NCBI RefSeq assembly: GCF_000814845.2
Contig: NZ_CP010431.2
Coordinates: 1,240,001 to 1,304,000, forward strand
From: Pandoraea sputorum
GTDB lineage: Bacteria; Pseudomonadota; Gammaproteobacteria; Burkholderiales; Burkholderiaceae
Length of the DNA stretch: 64,000 bases
Reading direction: 5' to 3'
Of the stretch, positions 25,763-34,258 are shown piece by piece. Position numbers and translations under genes: made by a program. The notes under the pieces were generated by a model. The model worked only from the letters and a program-made list of their open reading frames with translations, was not told the origin of the DNA and did not search any database. Numbering within the stretch: position 1 is the stretch's first letter; each line of letters opens with the position of its first letter.

Positions 25763-27016
25763 TCAGGTCACCGCGCCGCGGCGGTGGAACTCGGGCTTGT
25801 CCCACGAACCGGTGCTCAGCACGTCGCGCAGAATCTCGACCGAATCCCACACGTCGGCAAAGCTCGTGTACAGCGGCGTCATACCGAAACGCATGATGCG
25901 CGGCTCGCGATAGTCGCCGATCACGCCGCGCGCAATCAGTGCCTGAATCACTGCGAAACCTTCCGGATGCTCGAAGCTCACCTGCGAACCACGCGACGCG
26001 TGATCGCGCGGCGTCACCAGCTTCAGCGGGAACTCGGCGCAACGTTCTTCGACCAGCTTGATGAACAGATCCGTCAGCGCGAGCGACTTGCGACGCAACG
26101 CGTCCATCGACGTTTGCGCAAAAATGTCCAGACCACATTGCACCAGCGACAGCGAGACGATCGGCTGCGTGCCGCACAGGTAGCGGCCGATGCCGTCGTC
26201 CGGCGTGTACTCCGGCGTCATCGCGAACGGCGTGCGGTGGCCCCACCAGCCCGACAGCGGCTGCCAGAACGTGTCCTGATGCTTCTTGTTGACCCACACG
26301 AACGCAGGTGAGCCCGGGCCGCCGTTCAGATACTTGTACGTGCAACCCACGGCGTAATCGGCGTCAGCACCGTTCAGATCGACCGGCACAGCGCCCGCCG
26401 AGTGACACAGATCCCACACCGCCAGCGCGCCGCTCGCATGAATCTCGGCCGTGCGCGCTTTCATGTCGTACATCGCGCCCGTGCGGTAGTTCACGTGCGT
26501 GAGCAGCACCACGGCGACGTCGTCGCCCAGCGCGCTTTGCAGCTCGTCCGGCGAGTCGATCAGACGCAGCGAGTAACCGTCGTCGAGCAGACGCGTCAGC
26601 CCTTGCACGATGTAAAGATCGGTCGGGAAGTTGCTGCGCTCGGAGATCACGACCTTGCGCTTGGGCGAACGCTCACGCTGCGCGTCGAGTGCGGCGGCCA
26701 TCACCTTGAAGAGGTTGCTCGACGTGGTGTCCGTCACCACGACTTCGCCTTTGCCCGCACCGATGATCGGGGCAAGGTTGTCGCCAAGTGTGCGCGGCAG
26801 TGCGAACCAGTCGGCTTCGTTCCAGCTACGGATAAGACCCACGCCCCATTCGCCAGTAATCACCTCCTGCGCGCGCTTGGCCGAAGCGATCGGACGCGCC
26901 CCCAGCGAGTTGCCGTCGAGGTAGATCACGTTCGGCGGCAGGTCGAACTGTGCGCGCAGCGGCGCAAGGGCATCGGCCGCGTCGAGGGCCAGACAATCGT
27001 TGCGAGAAGACGTCAT
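25763..27016 (-). CDS. kynU: Kynureninase
   Basis: 417 residues, normal length. The PLP-dependent fold type I pattern includes [13 protein letters not shown] near the N-terminus, [50 protein letters not shown] and the PLP-lysine segment [23 protein letters not shown]. It hydrolyses kynurenine to anthranilate and alanine. It lies between kynB and kynA with gaps of 62 and 16 bp. The ATG has no obvious Shine-Dalgarno. Confidence 0.97.
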   Translation of the reverse strand: MTSSRNDCLALDAADALAPLRAQFDLPPNVIYLDGNSLGARPIASAKRAQEVITGEWGVGLIRSWNEADWFALPRTLGDNLAPIIGAGKGEVVVTDTTSSNLFKVMAAALDAQRERSPKRKVVISERSNFPTDLYIVQGLTRLLDDGYSLRLIDSPDELQSALGDDVAVVLLTHVNYRTGAMYDMKARTAEIHASGALAVWDLCHSAGAVPVDLNGADADYAVGCTYKYLNGGPGSPAFVWVNKKHQDTFWQPLSGWWGHRTPFAMTPEYTPDDGIGRYLCGTQPIVSLSLVQCGLDIFAQTSMDALRRKSLALTDLFIKLVEERCAEFPLKLVTPRDHASRGSQVSFEHPEGFAVIQALIARGVIGDYREPRIMRFGMTPLYTSFADVWDSVEILRDVLSTGSWDKPEFHRRGAVT

Positions 27017-27078
27017 GGTTTGCGTAGTTGAGTAAATGAGTTGAAGCGTTGGATAAAAAACGGTGTGTTCCGCGATGC

Positions 27079-27756
27079 TCAGAGTGCGCGAAGCACTGCG
27101 CGCACCGGACTCGCATCGAGCCGCATGAACTTCAGCGGCAGTGCGATGAGTTCGTAGTCGGCTGGCGTGATGGCATCGAGGACCAGCCCTTCGAGGATCG
27201 CCATGCGATGCGCACGAATGCGGTGATGGGCGTCCATCGTCTTGCTCTGCTGCGGATCGAGTGAGGGCGTATCGATGCCCACGAGCTTCACGCCGTGCGA
27301 CGCCAGCAAATCAATCGTCTCCGGTGCGACAGCGCAAAACTCGCTGTCCCAGCGCGAGACCGGCGCTTGTGTGTACGTGCGCAACAGCACGCGCGGCGGA
27401 ACGTTCGCGAGGTGCGGCGCGACCATCTCAGGCGTGACGACTGGCGACGCCCCGATGCAATGGATCACCCGGCACGGCCCCAGATACGTCTGAATGTCGA
27501 CTTCGCCAATGCAAACGCCCGTGTCGTCGTAATGACGCGGCGCATCGGCATGCGCGCCGGTGTGCGGTGAGAGCGTGATGCGGCCCACGTTGACCGGGCA
27601 GCCGGGACCGATCTGCCACACAGCTTCCTCGGTCAGCGGCGTGTCGCCGGGCCATACGGGCGTGTCTGCGGACAACGGCGGGCTGATGTCCCACACACGG
27701 CGCTCGGTCGTGGTGGCTGCTGCATTCGGAGCTTCCGGAGCGTTTGAAACGTTCAT
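27079..27756 (-). CDS. kynB: Kynurenine formamidase
   Basis: 225 residues from ATG at 27756; a longer frame to 27876 adds a non-typical basic N-terminus and is rejected. The cyclase/KynB family motifs are [20 protein letters not shown], the zinc-binding [18 protein letters not shown] (HxGxHxDAPxH) and [23 protein letters not shown]. It hydrolyses N-formylkynurenine to kynurenine and formate. First gene of kynBUA. No Lrp-type kynR lies next to it, unlike some relatives, so its regulator is not identified here. Confidence 0.95.
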   Translation of the reverse strand: MNVSNAPEAPNAAATTTERRVWDISPPLSADTPVWPGDTPLTEEAVWQIGPGCPVNVGRITLSPHTGAHADAPRHYDDTGVCIGEVDIQTYLGPCRVIHCIGASPVVTPEMVAPHLANVPPRVLLRTYTQAPVSRWDSEFCAVAPETIDLLASHGVKLVGIDTPSLDPQQSKTMDAHHRIRAHRMAILEGLVLDAITPADYELIALPLKFMRLDASPVRAVLRAL

Positions 27757-28057
27757 ACGCAAGCGCTTGATAAGGCGCGTTTTTTGAAAGGAGAAATCCC
27801 AGATAGTGTAGGAAATTCTTCGCCGCAGGTGCTTGCGTATTCGAATGGCCGCGCGGGCCGAATTGAAATCAGGCAAACATTTGTGCCGTCTTATCGGTGG
27901 ATTATTTCAATTTTTGCGAATTTGATCGAATTCGATGCGATTTCGTCAGAATTCGTCGGTGGGGTAGTGCGGGGTGGTGCGGGGTAGTGCGAGGGGGAGG
28001 AGGGAAGGATGGAGGCGGCGGAAGGGACGAAAGGGACGAAAGGGGCGGGAAAGAAGA
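27757..28057. other. kynB upstream region with GT- and purine-rich repeats
   Basis: 301 bp between marR and kynB. The kynB-proximal part (to about 27950) is A/T-rich, with repeated GAATTTGATCG/GAATTCGATGCG-like blocks, and probably holds the promoter. Positions 27961-27990 are three 10-bp repeats GGGGTRGTGC. A purine tract continues to about 28055, including GGGACGAAA twice (28024-28041). No gene is supported. Confidence 0.6.
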
Positions 28058-28528
28058 CTAACGTCGATGCGCCATCTGGTGGATGAGCTCGCGCAGCGCT
28101 TCCTTGAGTTGTGCCGACTGCGTCTCGCCGAATCGCGCGAGCACACTCGCCTCGTGACGTCGCGCACCCGCCAGTAACGGGGTGACATGGGCGACGCCCG
28201 CATCGGTGAGTGAGACCAGCGATTGCCGACGGTCGGTGGCGCTCTCGCCCCGAACGACGTCGCCCGATGCTTCGAGCCGATCGATGACCTTGGTGACGGT
28301 CGGCTGCTTGGCGAGCACGATGTCGGCCAGTTGATTGATGGTGCGCGCCTGCCCGTCGGACAACGTGGCCAGCACGCGCCACTCCAGCACGCCCAGATCG
28401 GCGGCAGCCACTTCGCGGTGAAACTCGTCCGACACGAGCGCGCTCGCGCGGGCGAGCAGATACAGCAGATAGTCGTCGACGAACGGTGTGTCGGACGAAG
28501 CCGGAGAGGTCGGCCGCGTAGCGGACAT
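28058..28528 (-). CDS. MarR-family regulator of the NicX-like cluster
   Basis: 156 residues from ATG at 28528. The winged helix is clear: LGVLEWRVLATLSDGQARTINQLADIVLAKQPTVTKVIDRLEASGDVVRGESATDRRQSLVSLTDAG, including the DxRxxxVxLT wing. It is 8 bp downstream of the flavin reductase gene and co-transcribed with it. A 14-bp palindrome lies in the divergent promoter region at 29099-29112. MarR proteins such as NicR and IacR control aromatic catabolic clusters and release DNA on binding a pathway metabolite; that role is inferred here. Confidence 0.88.
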   Translation of the reverse strand: MSATRPTSPASSDTPFVDDYLLYLLARASALVSDEFHREVAAADLGVLEWRVLATLSDGQARTINQLADIVLAKQPTVTKVIDRLEASGDVVRGESATDRRQSLVSLTDAGVAHVTPLLAGARRHEASVLARFGETQSAQLKEALRELIHQMAHRR

Positions 28529-28536
28529 GATGTGCC

Positions 28537-29055
28537 TCAGCCCAACGATTGCGGTTTGTGGAAGCCGCCTGCGTGGAAGATCAGGGGCATGCGCTCTGCA
28601 ACATCCGTATGCACGCCGCAACGCTCCACCTCACCCACGAAGATGACGTGATCGCCTTCGTCGTAACGGCTGCGGTTGTGGCATTCGAACCAGGCAAGCG
28701 CGCCGTCCAGCACCGGCGTGCCCGATGCCGACAGCGTGTACGGCACGCCCGCGAACCGGTCGCCCTTCATCGTCGCGAAGCGCTTGCACAGATCGAGCTG
28801 ATCGGCAGCGAGCACGTTCACGGCGTAATGTGTGTTCTCACGGAACACGGGCATGCTGCCCGCGCGTGTGGCAAGACTCCACAAGATGAGCGGCGGCGTG
28901 AGCGACACCGAGTTGAACGAACTGGCGGTGATGCCGATGAGCGAGCCGTCGTCGGCCCGCGTGGTGATCACGGTGACACCGGTCGCAAATTGACCGAGCG
29001 CACTGCGAAAAGCTGCACTGTCGAAATCAGGCGCCGAAGCGCGATTGGCGTTCAC
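28537..29055 (-). CDS. Flavin reductase (two-component monooxygenase reductase family)
   Basis: 172 residues from GTG at 29055, with AGGGAAA just upstream. The flavin-reductase-like split barrel shows FRSALGQFATGVTVITTRADDGSLIGITASSFNSVSLTPPLILWSLA and ENTHYAVNVLA, the HpaC/PheA2 type, with GDHVIFVGEVERC near the end. These enzymes make free FADH2 or FMNH2 for a separate oxygenase. No classical flavin monooxygenase is nearby; the only candidate partner is the acyl-CoA-dehydrogenase-like protein at 31105-32349. Confidence 0.9.
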   Translation of the reverse strand: MNANRASAPDFDSAAFRSALGQFATGVTVITTRADDGSLIGITASSFNSVSLTPPLILWSLATRAGSMPVFRENTHYAVNVLAADQLDLCKRFATMKGDRFAGVPYTLSASGTPVLDGALAWFECHNRSRYDEGDHVIFVGEVERCGVHTDVAERMPLIFHAGGFHKPQSLG

Positions 29056-29098
29056 TTTCCCTGCACTCCCGTCCGGCTAATTTGATCGGGTTGATTTG

Positions 29099-29112
29099 TA
29101 TGAATATTCATA
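29099..29112. promoter_or_regulatory. Palindromic operator candidate of the MarR regulator
   Basis: TATGAATATTCATA is a perfect 14-bp palindrome 44 bp upstream of the flavin reductase start and 89 bp upstream of the NicX-like gene. TATACT (29111-29116) overlaps its right edge and could be a rightward -10. Confidence 0.72.
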
Positions 29113-29200
29113 TACTATGGCACGAACAACAGATCGACAAGACGCGTGACGGCCAGTGTTGCCCGGCAAGGGCGCAAGGGTCAGACGCTCAGGAGACGAT

Positions 29201-30250
29201 ATGCTGATCGAGCGAATCGAGCATAAGTGGATCGACGTATTTGCCGAGACCTTGCGGCGCTGCGACATACGACCCGGTGATGTGGTGGCGATTGTAGCTG
29301 AAACGCAATCCCGGCCTGTCAACGTGGAATTGGCGCAGTTGGCCGCCGAGGCGCTTGGCGCAAGGCCGTTCCGGCTGGTCGTACCCAGTGCGCGTGTCAG
29401 TGCGCCGGTGCCTGTGCGCTCGACCGGGGCAAGCGACGCGCTGGGGCAACTGGCCCCTGTCGTGGCGGCCCTCAAGGCGGCGACGCTCGTCGTCGATTGC
29501 ACCGTCGAAGGCCTGTTACACGCCCCCGAACTGCCCGAGATTCTGGGCGGTGGCGCGCGCGTGCTGATGGTGTCGAACGAACATCCCGAGATTCTGGAGC
29601 GCTGCGCCACCGACCCGGCGCTGGAGCCGAAAGTGCGCGCTGCGATCAAGCGTTTGCGCAGTGCAGCAGAAATGCACGTGACGTCTGCGGCCGGTACCGA
29701 TTTGCGCATCGGACTTCGCGACGCGCGTGTGGGTGGCGTCTGGGGCTGGTGCGCCAAACCGGGGCAGGTCGCGCATTGGCCCGGTGGCCTCGCGCTGGCG
29801 TTTCCCGCCGCGCATAGTGTCAACGGCCAGCTCGTGCTCGCACCGGGCGACATCAATCTCACCTTCAAACAATACTTGCGCGATCGCATTGCGCTCACCG
29901 TCGAGGACGACTATGTCGTGGCCATCGACGGAGAGGGCGTGGACGTCGATCTGATGCGCGACTACTTCGCCGCGTGGGGCGACCGCGAGGCGTACGCCGT
30001 GTCGCACGTCGGCTTCGGCCTGAACCCGCGCGCCCGCTGGGATGCACTCGCCTGCTACGACAAGCGCGATTGCAACGGCACGGAGCAGCGCGCCTTCGCA
30101 GGCAACTTCCTTTATTCGACAGGGGCCAACGAGGTCGCGGGACGCCACACGTTGGGTCACTTCGATTTGCCGCTGCGCAAATGCACGGTCGCGCTCGACG
30201 GCGACGTCGTGGTGCGCGAAGGGCAACTGCAAGGCGAATTCGCATCATGA
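29201..30250 (+). CDS. NicX-like 2,5-dihydroxypyridine dioxygenase-family protein (M29 aminopeptidase fold)
   Basis: 349 residues from ATG at 29201 (AGGAGACGAT upstream), essentially the length of NicX. It belongs to the M29-type fold that includes the iron-dependent 2,5-dihydroxypyridine 5,6-dioxygenases. Candidate metal ligands are His269 (SHVGFGLNP), His320 and Asp322 (GRHTLGHFDLPL), matching the spacing of the His-His-Asp set reported for NicX. GDINLTFKQYLRD, EDDYVVAIDGEGVD and CDKRD-like segments fit. The inferred role is oxygenolytic opening of a hydroxylated, perhaps N-heterocyclic, ring. The nicotinate genes nicC, nicE and nicF are not in this window, so the true substrate may differ. 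Coupled to the next gene by ATGA. Confidence 0.78.
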   Translation: MLIERIEHKWIDVFAETLRRCDIRPGDVVAIVAETQSRPVNVELAQLAAEALGARPFRLVVPSARVSAPVPVRSTGASDALGQLAPVVAALKAATLVVDCTVEGLLHAPELPEILGGGARVLMVSNEHPEILERCATDPALEPKVRAAIKRLRSAAEMHVTSAAGTDLRIGLRDARVGGVWGWCAKPGQVAHWPGGLALAFPAAHSVNGQLVLAPGDINLTFKQYLRDRIALTVEDDYVVAIDGEGVDVDLMRDYFAAWGDREAYAVSHVGFGLNPRARWDALACYDKRDCNGTEQRAFAGNFLYSTGANEVAGRHTLGHFDLPLRKCTVALDGDVVVREGQLQGEFAS

Positions 30251-31083
30251 CGTCGCCGACGATGGCCGTGCCTGCCTGTCCCGCCTATCGCGAGTCCGGC
30301 GACGGCCCACTCACGCTCGTGCTGCTGCATGGCATCGGCGGCAACCGTCACGTCTGGCCCGCGCAGTTCGACACGTTCGTCGCTGCCGGTTACCGCGTCG
30401 TAGCGTGGGACATGCCGGGCTACGGCGACAGCGCCATGCCAGCCGAACCGACGATGGAGGCGCTCGCCGATAGCCTTCTTGCGTTGCTCGATACGTTGCG
30501 TTCGACGTCGCCTGTATCCGATGCACCACGCTTTGTCCTTGTCGGACACAGCATGGGCGGCATGGTCGTGCAGGAGCTGATGGCGCGCGGCGCACCCGCG
30601 ACTCGCGACGTCGCTGGCCTCGTGCTGTGCGGCACGTCACCGGCTTTCGGCAAGCCTGACGGCGACTTCCAGCGCGAGTTCGTGCGTCAGCGCACGGCGC
30701 CGCTCGACGCGGGCAAGACCCTGCGCGAGATGGCCGAAGCGATCGTGCCGGGCATGCTCGGCGAGCCTGATGACGTGACACGCGCGAGCGCACACACACT
30801 GGCCGTCGACGCGATGGGCGCGCTCACGCCGCCCGCCTATCGCGCTGCATTGCAGGCACTCGTCGGCTTCGAGCAGCGCGCGGCATTGGCGCGCCTGAGC
30901 GTGCCGGTGTTGCTGATCGCAGGTGAACACGACAGCAACGCGCCGCCGAAAGTGATGGCGCGCATGGCCGCGTCGATTCCCGACGCGCGCTACGTCTGCC
31001 TGCCCGGCGCAGGCCATCTTATGAATCTGACACACCCGGCCGCCTTCGACGCCGAGGTGCGCTCCTTCCTCGCAACGCTCTAG
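30247..31083 (+). CDS. Alpha/beta hydrolase of the NicX-like cluster
   Basis: 278 residues. The alpha/beta-hydrolase motifs are complete: oxyanion segment LLHGIGGNRHVW, DMPGYGDSAMP, nucleophile elbow GHSMGGMV (Ser about 102), acid AGEHDSNAPP and catalytic His GAGHLMNLTHP. Length and context resemble NicD (N-formylmaleamate deformylase) and MhpC-type C-C hydrolases, which process the product of the ring-cleavage step. The ATG overlaps the stop of the dioxygenase gene, so the two are coupled. Family clear, substrate unknown. Confidence 0.86.
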   Translation: MTSPTMAVPACPAYRESGDGPLTLVLLHGIGGNRHVWPAQFDTFVAAGYRVVAWDMPGYGDSAMPAEPTMEALADSLLALLDTLRSTSPVSDAPRFVLVGHSMGGMVVQELMARGAPATRDVAGLVLCGTSPAFGKPDGDFQREFVRQRTAPLDAGKTLREMAEAIVPGMLGEPDDVTRASAHTLAVDAMGALTPPAYRAALQALVGFEQRAALARLSVPVLLIAGEHDSNAPPKVMARMAASIPDARYVCLPGAGHLMNLTHPAAFDAEVRSFLATL

Positions 31084-31104
31084 AACAAACATCAGGAGAC
31101 AACC

Positions 31105-32349
31105 GTGGCCTATCAGCCTCCCTCGATCGTCGGCGAGCACTTCCCGCTCACGGACAAGCAGCGGCGCCTGCTGGCGCTGGCAGAACAGGTCGGCCGCGAG
31201 TCGCTCGCCCCGCGCGCCGCGCGGTGGGACCGCGAAGCGTCGTTCCCGTTCGAGAACTACGACGACATGCGCGCCGCAGGCCTGCTGAAGTTGTGCATTC
31301 CGGAAGAAGACGGCGGGCTGGGGGCCGACTTCGCCACGTACATGATGGTGTCCGCCGAGTTGGGCCGCCATTGCGGCGCGACCGCGCTCACGTTCAACAT
31401 GCACACCTGCTCGATGATGTGGACCGGCATTCTGTCGGACGATCTCGACATGACGCCCGAGCAACGCGCTGAGCATGCGGGCTATCGCAAGCATCATTTC
31501 GAGCGTGTGATTCAGGACGGTGCGATCTACGCGCAACCGTTCTCCGAAGGCAGTGCGGCAGCCGCCGGTAAGGCCCCGTTCGGCACCACGGCGACGAAGG
31601 TCGATGGCGGCTGGATGATCAACGGCCGTAAGATCTTTGCGTCGCTCTCGGGCGCAGCCAACTACTACGGCGTACTGTGCACGGAAGACAAGCCCGAGCT
31701 GTCGATGAAGGACACGTTCTACATCGCCGTGCCGGGCGACGCCCCGGGCGTGACCGTCACCGGAGACTGGGATCCGCTCGGCATGCGTGGCACCGTCTCG
31801 CGTACGCTGCTCTTCAAGGACGTCTTCGTCCCGGACGAACTGCAACTGATGCCGCGCGGCGTCTACTATCAGGCGGCGAGCCGCTGGCCGCACATGTTCA
31901 TGACGCTCGCGCCGACCTATATGGGGATCGCGCAGGCGGCGTACGACTTCACCGTCAAGTACTTGCGTGGCGAAGCCGAAGGCATGGGCGCGCCGGTCAA
32001 GCGGCGCATGTATCCGACCAAGCAGATCGCCGTCGCGCAAATGCACATCATGCTGGAGCAAACGCGGGCGCTGTTCCTGCGGGCTTTGCAGGACGGTCGA
32101 GCCGATCCGGGCAAGGAAGCCCGTTTGCGCGCGTATGCAGCGCAGTACACGATCATGGAAAATGCCAACGAGTTGTGCCGTCTCGCGATTCGCACGTGCG
32201 GCGGCCAGTCGATGCTCAAGACCTTGCCGCTCGAACGCATGTATCGCGATTCGCGTTGCGGCGCGCTGATGTTGCCGTGGACGGCCGAGCTGTGCCTCGA
32301 CCGCATCGGCCGTGAGGCGTTGTACGAGCCGGGCGAGCGCGACGAGTAA
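31105..32349 (+). CDS. Acyl-CoA-dehydrogenase-like flavoprotein lacking the usual catalytic Glu
   Basis: 414 residues from GTG at 31105 (CAGGAGA upstream). ACAD domains run in order: N-terminal helical (LAPRAARWDREASFPFENYDDMRAAGLLKLCIPEEDGGLGADF), middle barrel (AQPFSEGSAAAAGKAPFGTTATKVDGGWMINGRKIFASLSGAA) and C-terminal helical. At the position where GcdH in this window has TYEGT this protein reads LMLPWTAE, so the standard catalytic base is absent. Either it uses a base elsewhere, as in isovaleryl-CoA dehydrogenase, or it is an ACAD-fold flavin monooxygenase like IacA or DszC, fed by the divergently encoded flavin reductase. The acyl-CoA ligase downstream keeps both options open. Confidence 0.82.
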   Translation: MAYQPPSIVGEHFPLTDKQRRLLALAEQVGRESLAPRAARWDREASFPFENYDDMRAAGLLKLCIPEEDGGLGADFATYMMVSAELGRHCGATALTFNMHTCSMMWTGILSDDLDMTPEQRAEHAGYRKHHFERVIQDGAIYAQPFSEGSAAAAGKAPFGTTATKVDGGWMINGRKIFASLSGAANYYGVLCTEDKPELSMKDTFYIAVPGDAPGVTVTGDWDPLGMRGTVSRTLLFKDVFVPDELQLMPRGVYYQAASRWPHMFMTLAPTYMGIAQAAYDFTVKYLRGEAEGMGAPVKRRMYPTKQIAVAQMHIMLEQTRALFLRALQDGRADPGKEARLRAYAAQYTIMENANELCRLAIRTCGGQSMLKTLPLERMYRDSRCGALMLPWTAELCLDRIGREALYEPGERDE

Positions 32350-32462
32350 GCCATCCCCGGGCGAGGTTTTCGCGTCGCCCATCCGGAGTGCCTTGGTTCA
32401 GCGAATCGGCGAGGTCGCGAGGTGGCGATTGCCTCGCCGTCTCTCTTGTGACGGAGAAGAAG

Positions 32463-34013
32463 TTGACGCCTTTTGTAGAAGCGCTTGCCCGTCATGCGCG
32501 CGCCACGCCCAAACGGCTGGCGCTACGCTGCGGTTTCGGTGACGAAGCCCTCACGACTGATTACGCCGCGTTGTGGCGCCGTGTCGAGCGTGTTGGCGGT
32601 CATCTTCGCGAGACGTGGCGCATTGCGCCAGGCGACCGCGTCGCCTGTCTCGGTCTGAACGACGAATTGCAACTGGCGCTGCTCTTTGCCTGCGCGCGCG
32701 CCGGTGCCATCTTTCTACCGTTGAACTTTCGGCTTGCCGTGCCGGAGCTGGCCGCCATCGTGCGTCATGCGGGCGTGCGCGTGCTGTGGTTCGACGCCAC
32801 ACATCGCGACGCAGCACGTCAGATTCGCGATCTGCTCGAACAGGACGCCATCACCGATTTGCCACCGCCAGCCATCGCGCCCATCGACGGCCTGATTGCG
32901 GTGCCGTCGGTCAAGCCGGTCGACTACCCGGACGTGCCGGCCGATGCCCCGGTGCTGCTCGCCTACACATCCGGCACGACCGGCGAACCCAAGGGCGCGT
33001 TGCATACGCAGGCCGGGCTGCTGGCCAATGCGCAGGCGAGCTGGTGGTCGCACGATATGCGGGCCGACGATCACATTCTTTCGACGCTGCCGATGTTTCA
33101 CGTCGGCGGTCTGTGCATTCAGACGCTGCCCGCGCTGCTCTGCGGTGCGAGCGTCACCTTGCATCCGCGCTTCGACCCGGGGGCGTGGCTTGCCGACGTC
33201 GCACGGCATCGTCCGACACTCTCGCTGATGGTGCCCGCCACCATGCGTGCCGTGCAGACGCACCCCGCGTGGAGCGCGACCGATCTCTCCTCGCTGCGGG
33301 GGGTGATGGCGGGATCGAGCGTCGTGCCGATGTCCGCTATCGACGCCTTCCACGCGCGCGGTATTCCGCTCGGGCAGGTGTATGGCGCAACGGAGACGGG
33401 GCCGGTGTCCATCGCATTGCGCTTCGGCGAGGCGAAGGCGCATCCCGGTGCGGTGGGGCGTGCGTGCCCCGGCGTGGAAGTACGTTTGGTCGACCCGGCC
33501 GGGCAGGACGTGGCACCCGGCGACGTCGGCGAAATTCTCGTGCGGGCACCGAACGTGATGCGCGAATACTGGCGTGCGCCCGATCATGTGTCGTTCAACG
33601 ACGGTTGGTTCCACTCCGGCGATCTGGCACGCCTGCGCGAAGACGGTTGCTTCGAAGTCGTCGGCCGCAGCAAGGACATGATCATCTCGGGCGGCGAGAA
33701 CATCTATCCCGCCGAAATCGAGAACGCGCTGGTCGATTGCCCTGGCGTGCTCGAAGCGTCAGTCGTCGGCGTGCCGGACGAACGCTGGGGCGAAGTGCCC
33801 GTGGCCGTCGTCGTGGCAACACCACAAGCGGGTGCGACGCAGACCTCCGTACTCGACTTTCTCGGCACACGCATCGCGCGCTTCAAACTGCCGCGACGCG
33901 TCGTCATTTTTGAGAACCTGCCCAAGAGCGCACTTGGGAAAGTGCAAAAACCGATTCTCATCGAGTGGCTATCGGACGCTACGAATTCGCAAATGACTAC
34001 CAAGAGTCGCTAA
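32463..34013 (+). CDS. Acyl-CoA/aryl-CoA ligase (class I adenylate-forming)
   Basis: 516 residues if started at TTG 32463, which has GGAG (32453-32456) 6 nt upstream; GTG at 32448 is the alternative, and a longer start at 32388 has no spaced ribosome site. Motifs: P-loop LLAYTSGTTGEPKGALHTQ, VYGATETGPVS, GEILVRAPNVMREYW, GWFHSGDLARLREDGCFEVVGRSKDMIISGGENIYPAEIE, and C-terminal catalytic Lys in LPKSALGKVQKPIL. It activates a carboxylic acid with ATP and CoA. It is last in the rightward catabolic operon, 113 bp after the flavoprotein gene and ended by a strong terminator. The acid is unknown. Confidence 0.88.
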   Translation: MTPFVEALARHARATPKRLALRCGFGDEALTTDYAALWRRVERVGGHLRETWRIAPGDRVACLGLNDELQLALLFACARAGAIFLPLNFRLAVPELAAIVRHAGVRVLWFDATHRDAARQIRDLLEQDAITDLPPPAIAPIDGLIAVPSVKPVDYPDVPADAPVLLAYTSGTTGEPKGALHTQAGLLANAQASWWSHDMRADDHILSTLPMFHVGGLCIQTLPALLCGASVTLHPRFDPGAWLADVARHRPTLSLMVPATMRAVQTHPAWSATDLSSLRGVMAGSSVVPMSAIDAFHARGIPLGQVYGATETGPVSIALRFGEAKAHPGAVGRACPGVEVRLVDPAGQDVAPGDVGEILVRAPNVMREYWRAPDHVSFNDGWFHSGDLARLREDGCFEVVGRSKDMIISGGENIYPAEIENALVDCPGVLEASVVGVPDERWGEVPVAVVVATPQAGATQTSVLDFLGTRIARFKLPRRVVIFENLPKSALGKVQKPILIEWLSDATNSQMTTKSR

Positions 34014-34044
34014 TCAGAAGCTTTATTCAAATTTTGCTTAAAAG

Positions 34045-34084
34045 CGCCGGATGCCTTGTCACACAAAGGCTCCGGCGTTTTTTT
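34045..34084 (+). terminator. Terminator of the NicX-like catabolic operon
   Basis: Stem CGCCGGA (34045-34051) / TCCGGCG (34071-34077), extended by GCCTT / AAGGC around an 8-nt loop, then seven T (34078-34084). Confidence 0.92.
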
Positions 34085-34258
34085 ATGTTGAACTTCCGCG
34101 ATGCATAAGGGAAAGTCCCTATGCGTAATCTCCCAATTTGTTACCATCCCGTGAGAATCACATTTTTTACTTTGGGAATTGCATCGCAAGATAGCGCCCA
34201 TGTCGTCATCGGCGGCACAGCCTGCTGATTTTTTTGCTTTCTTTGGTTTTTTAAGACG

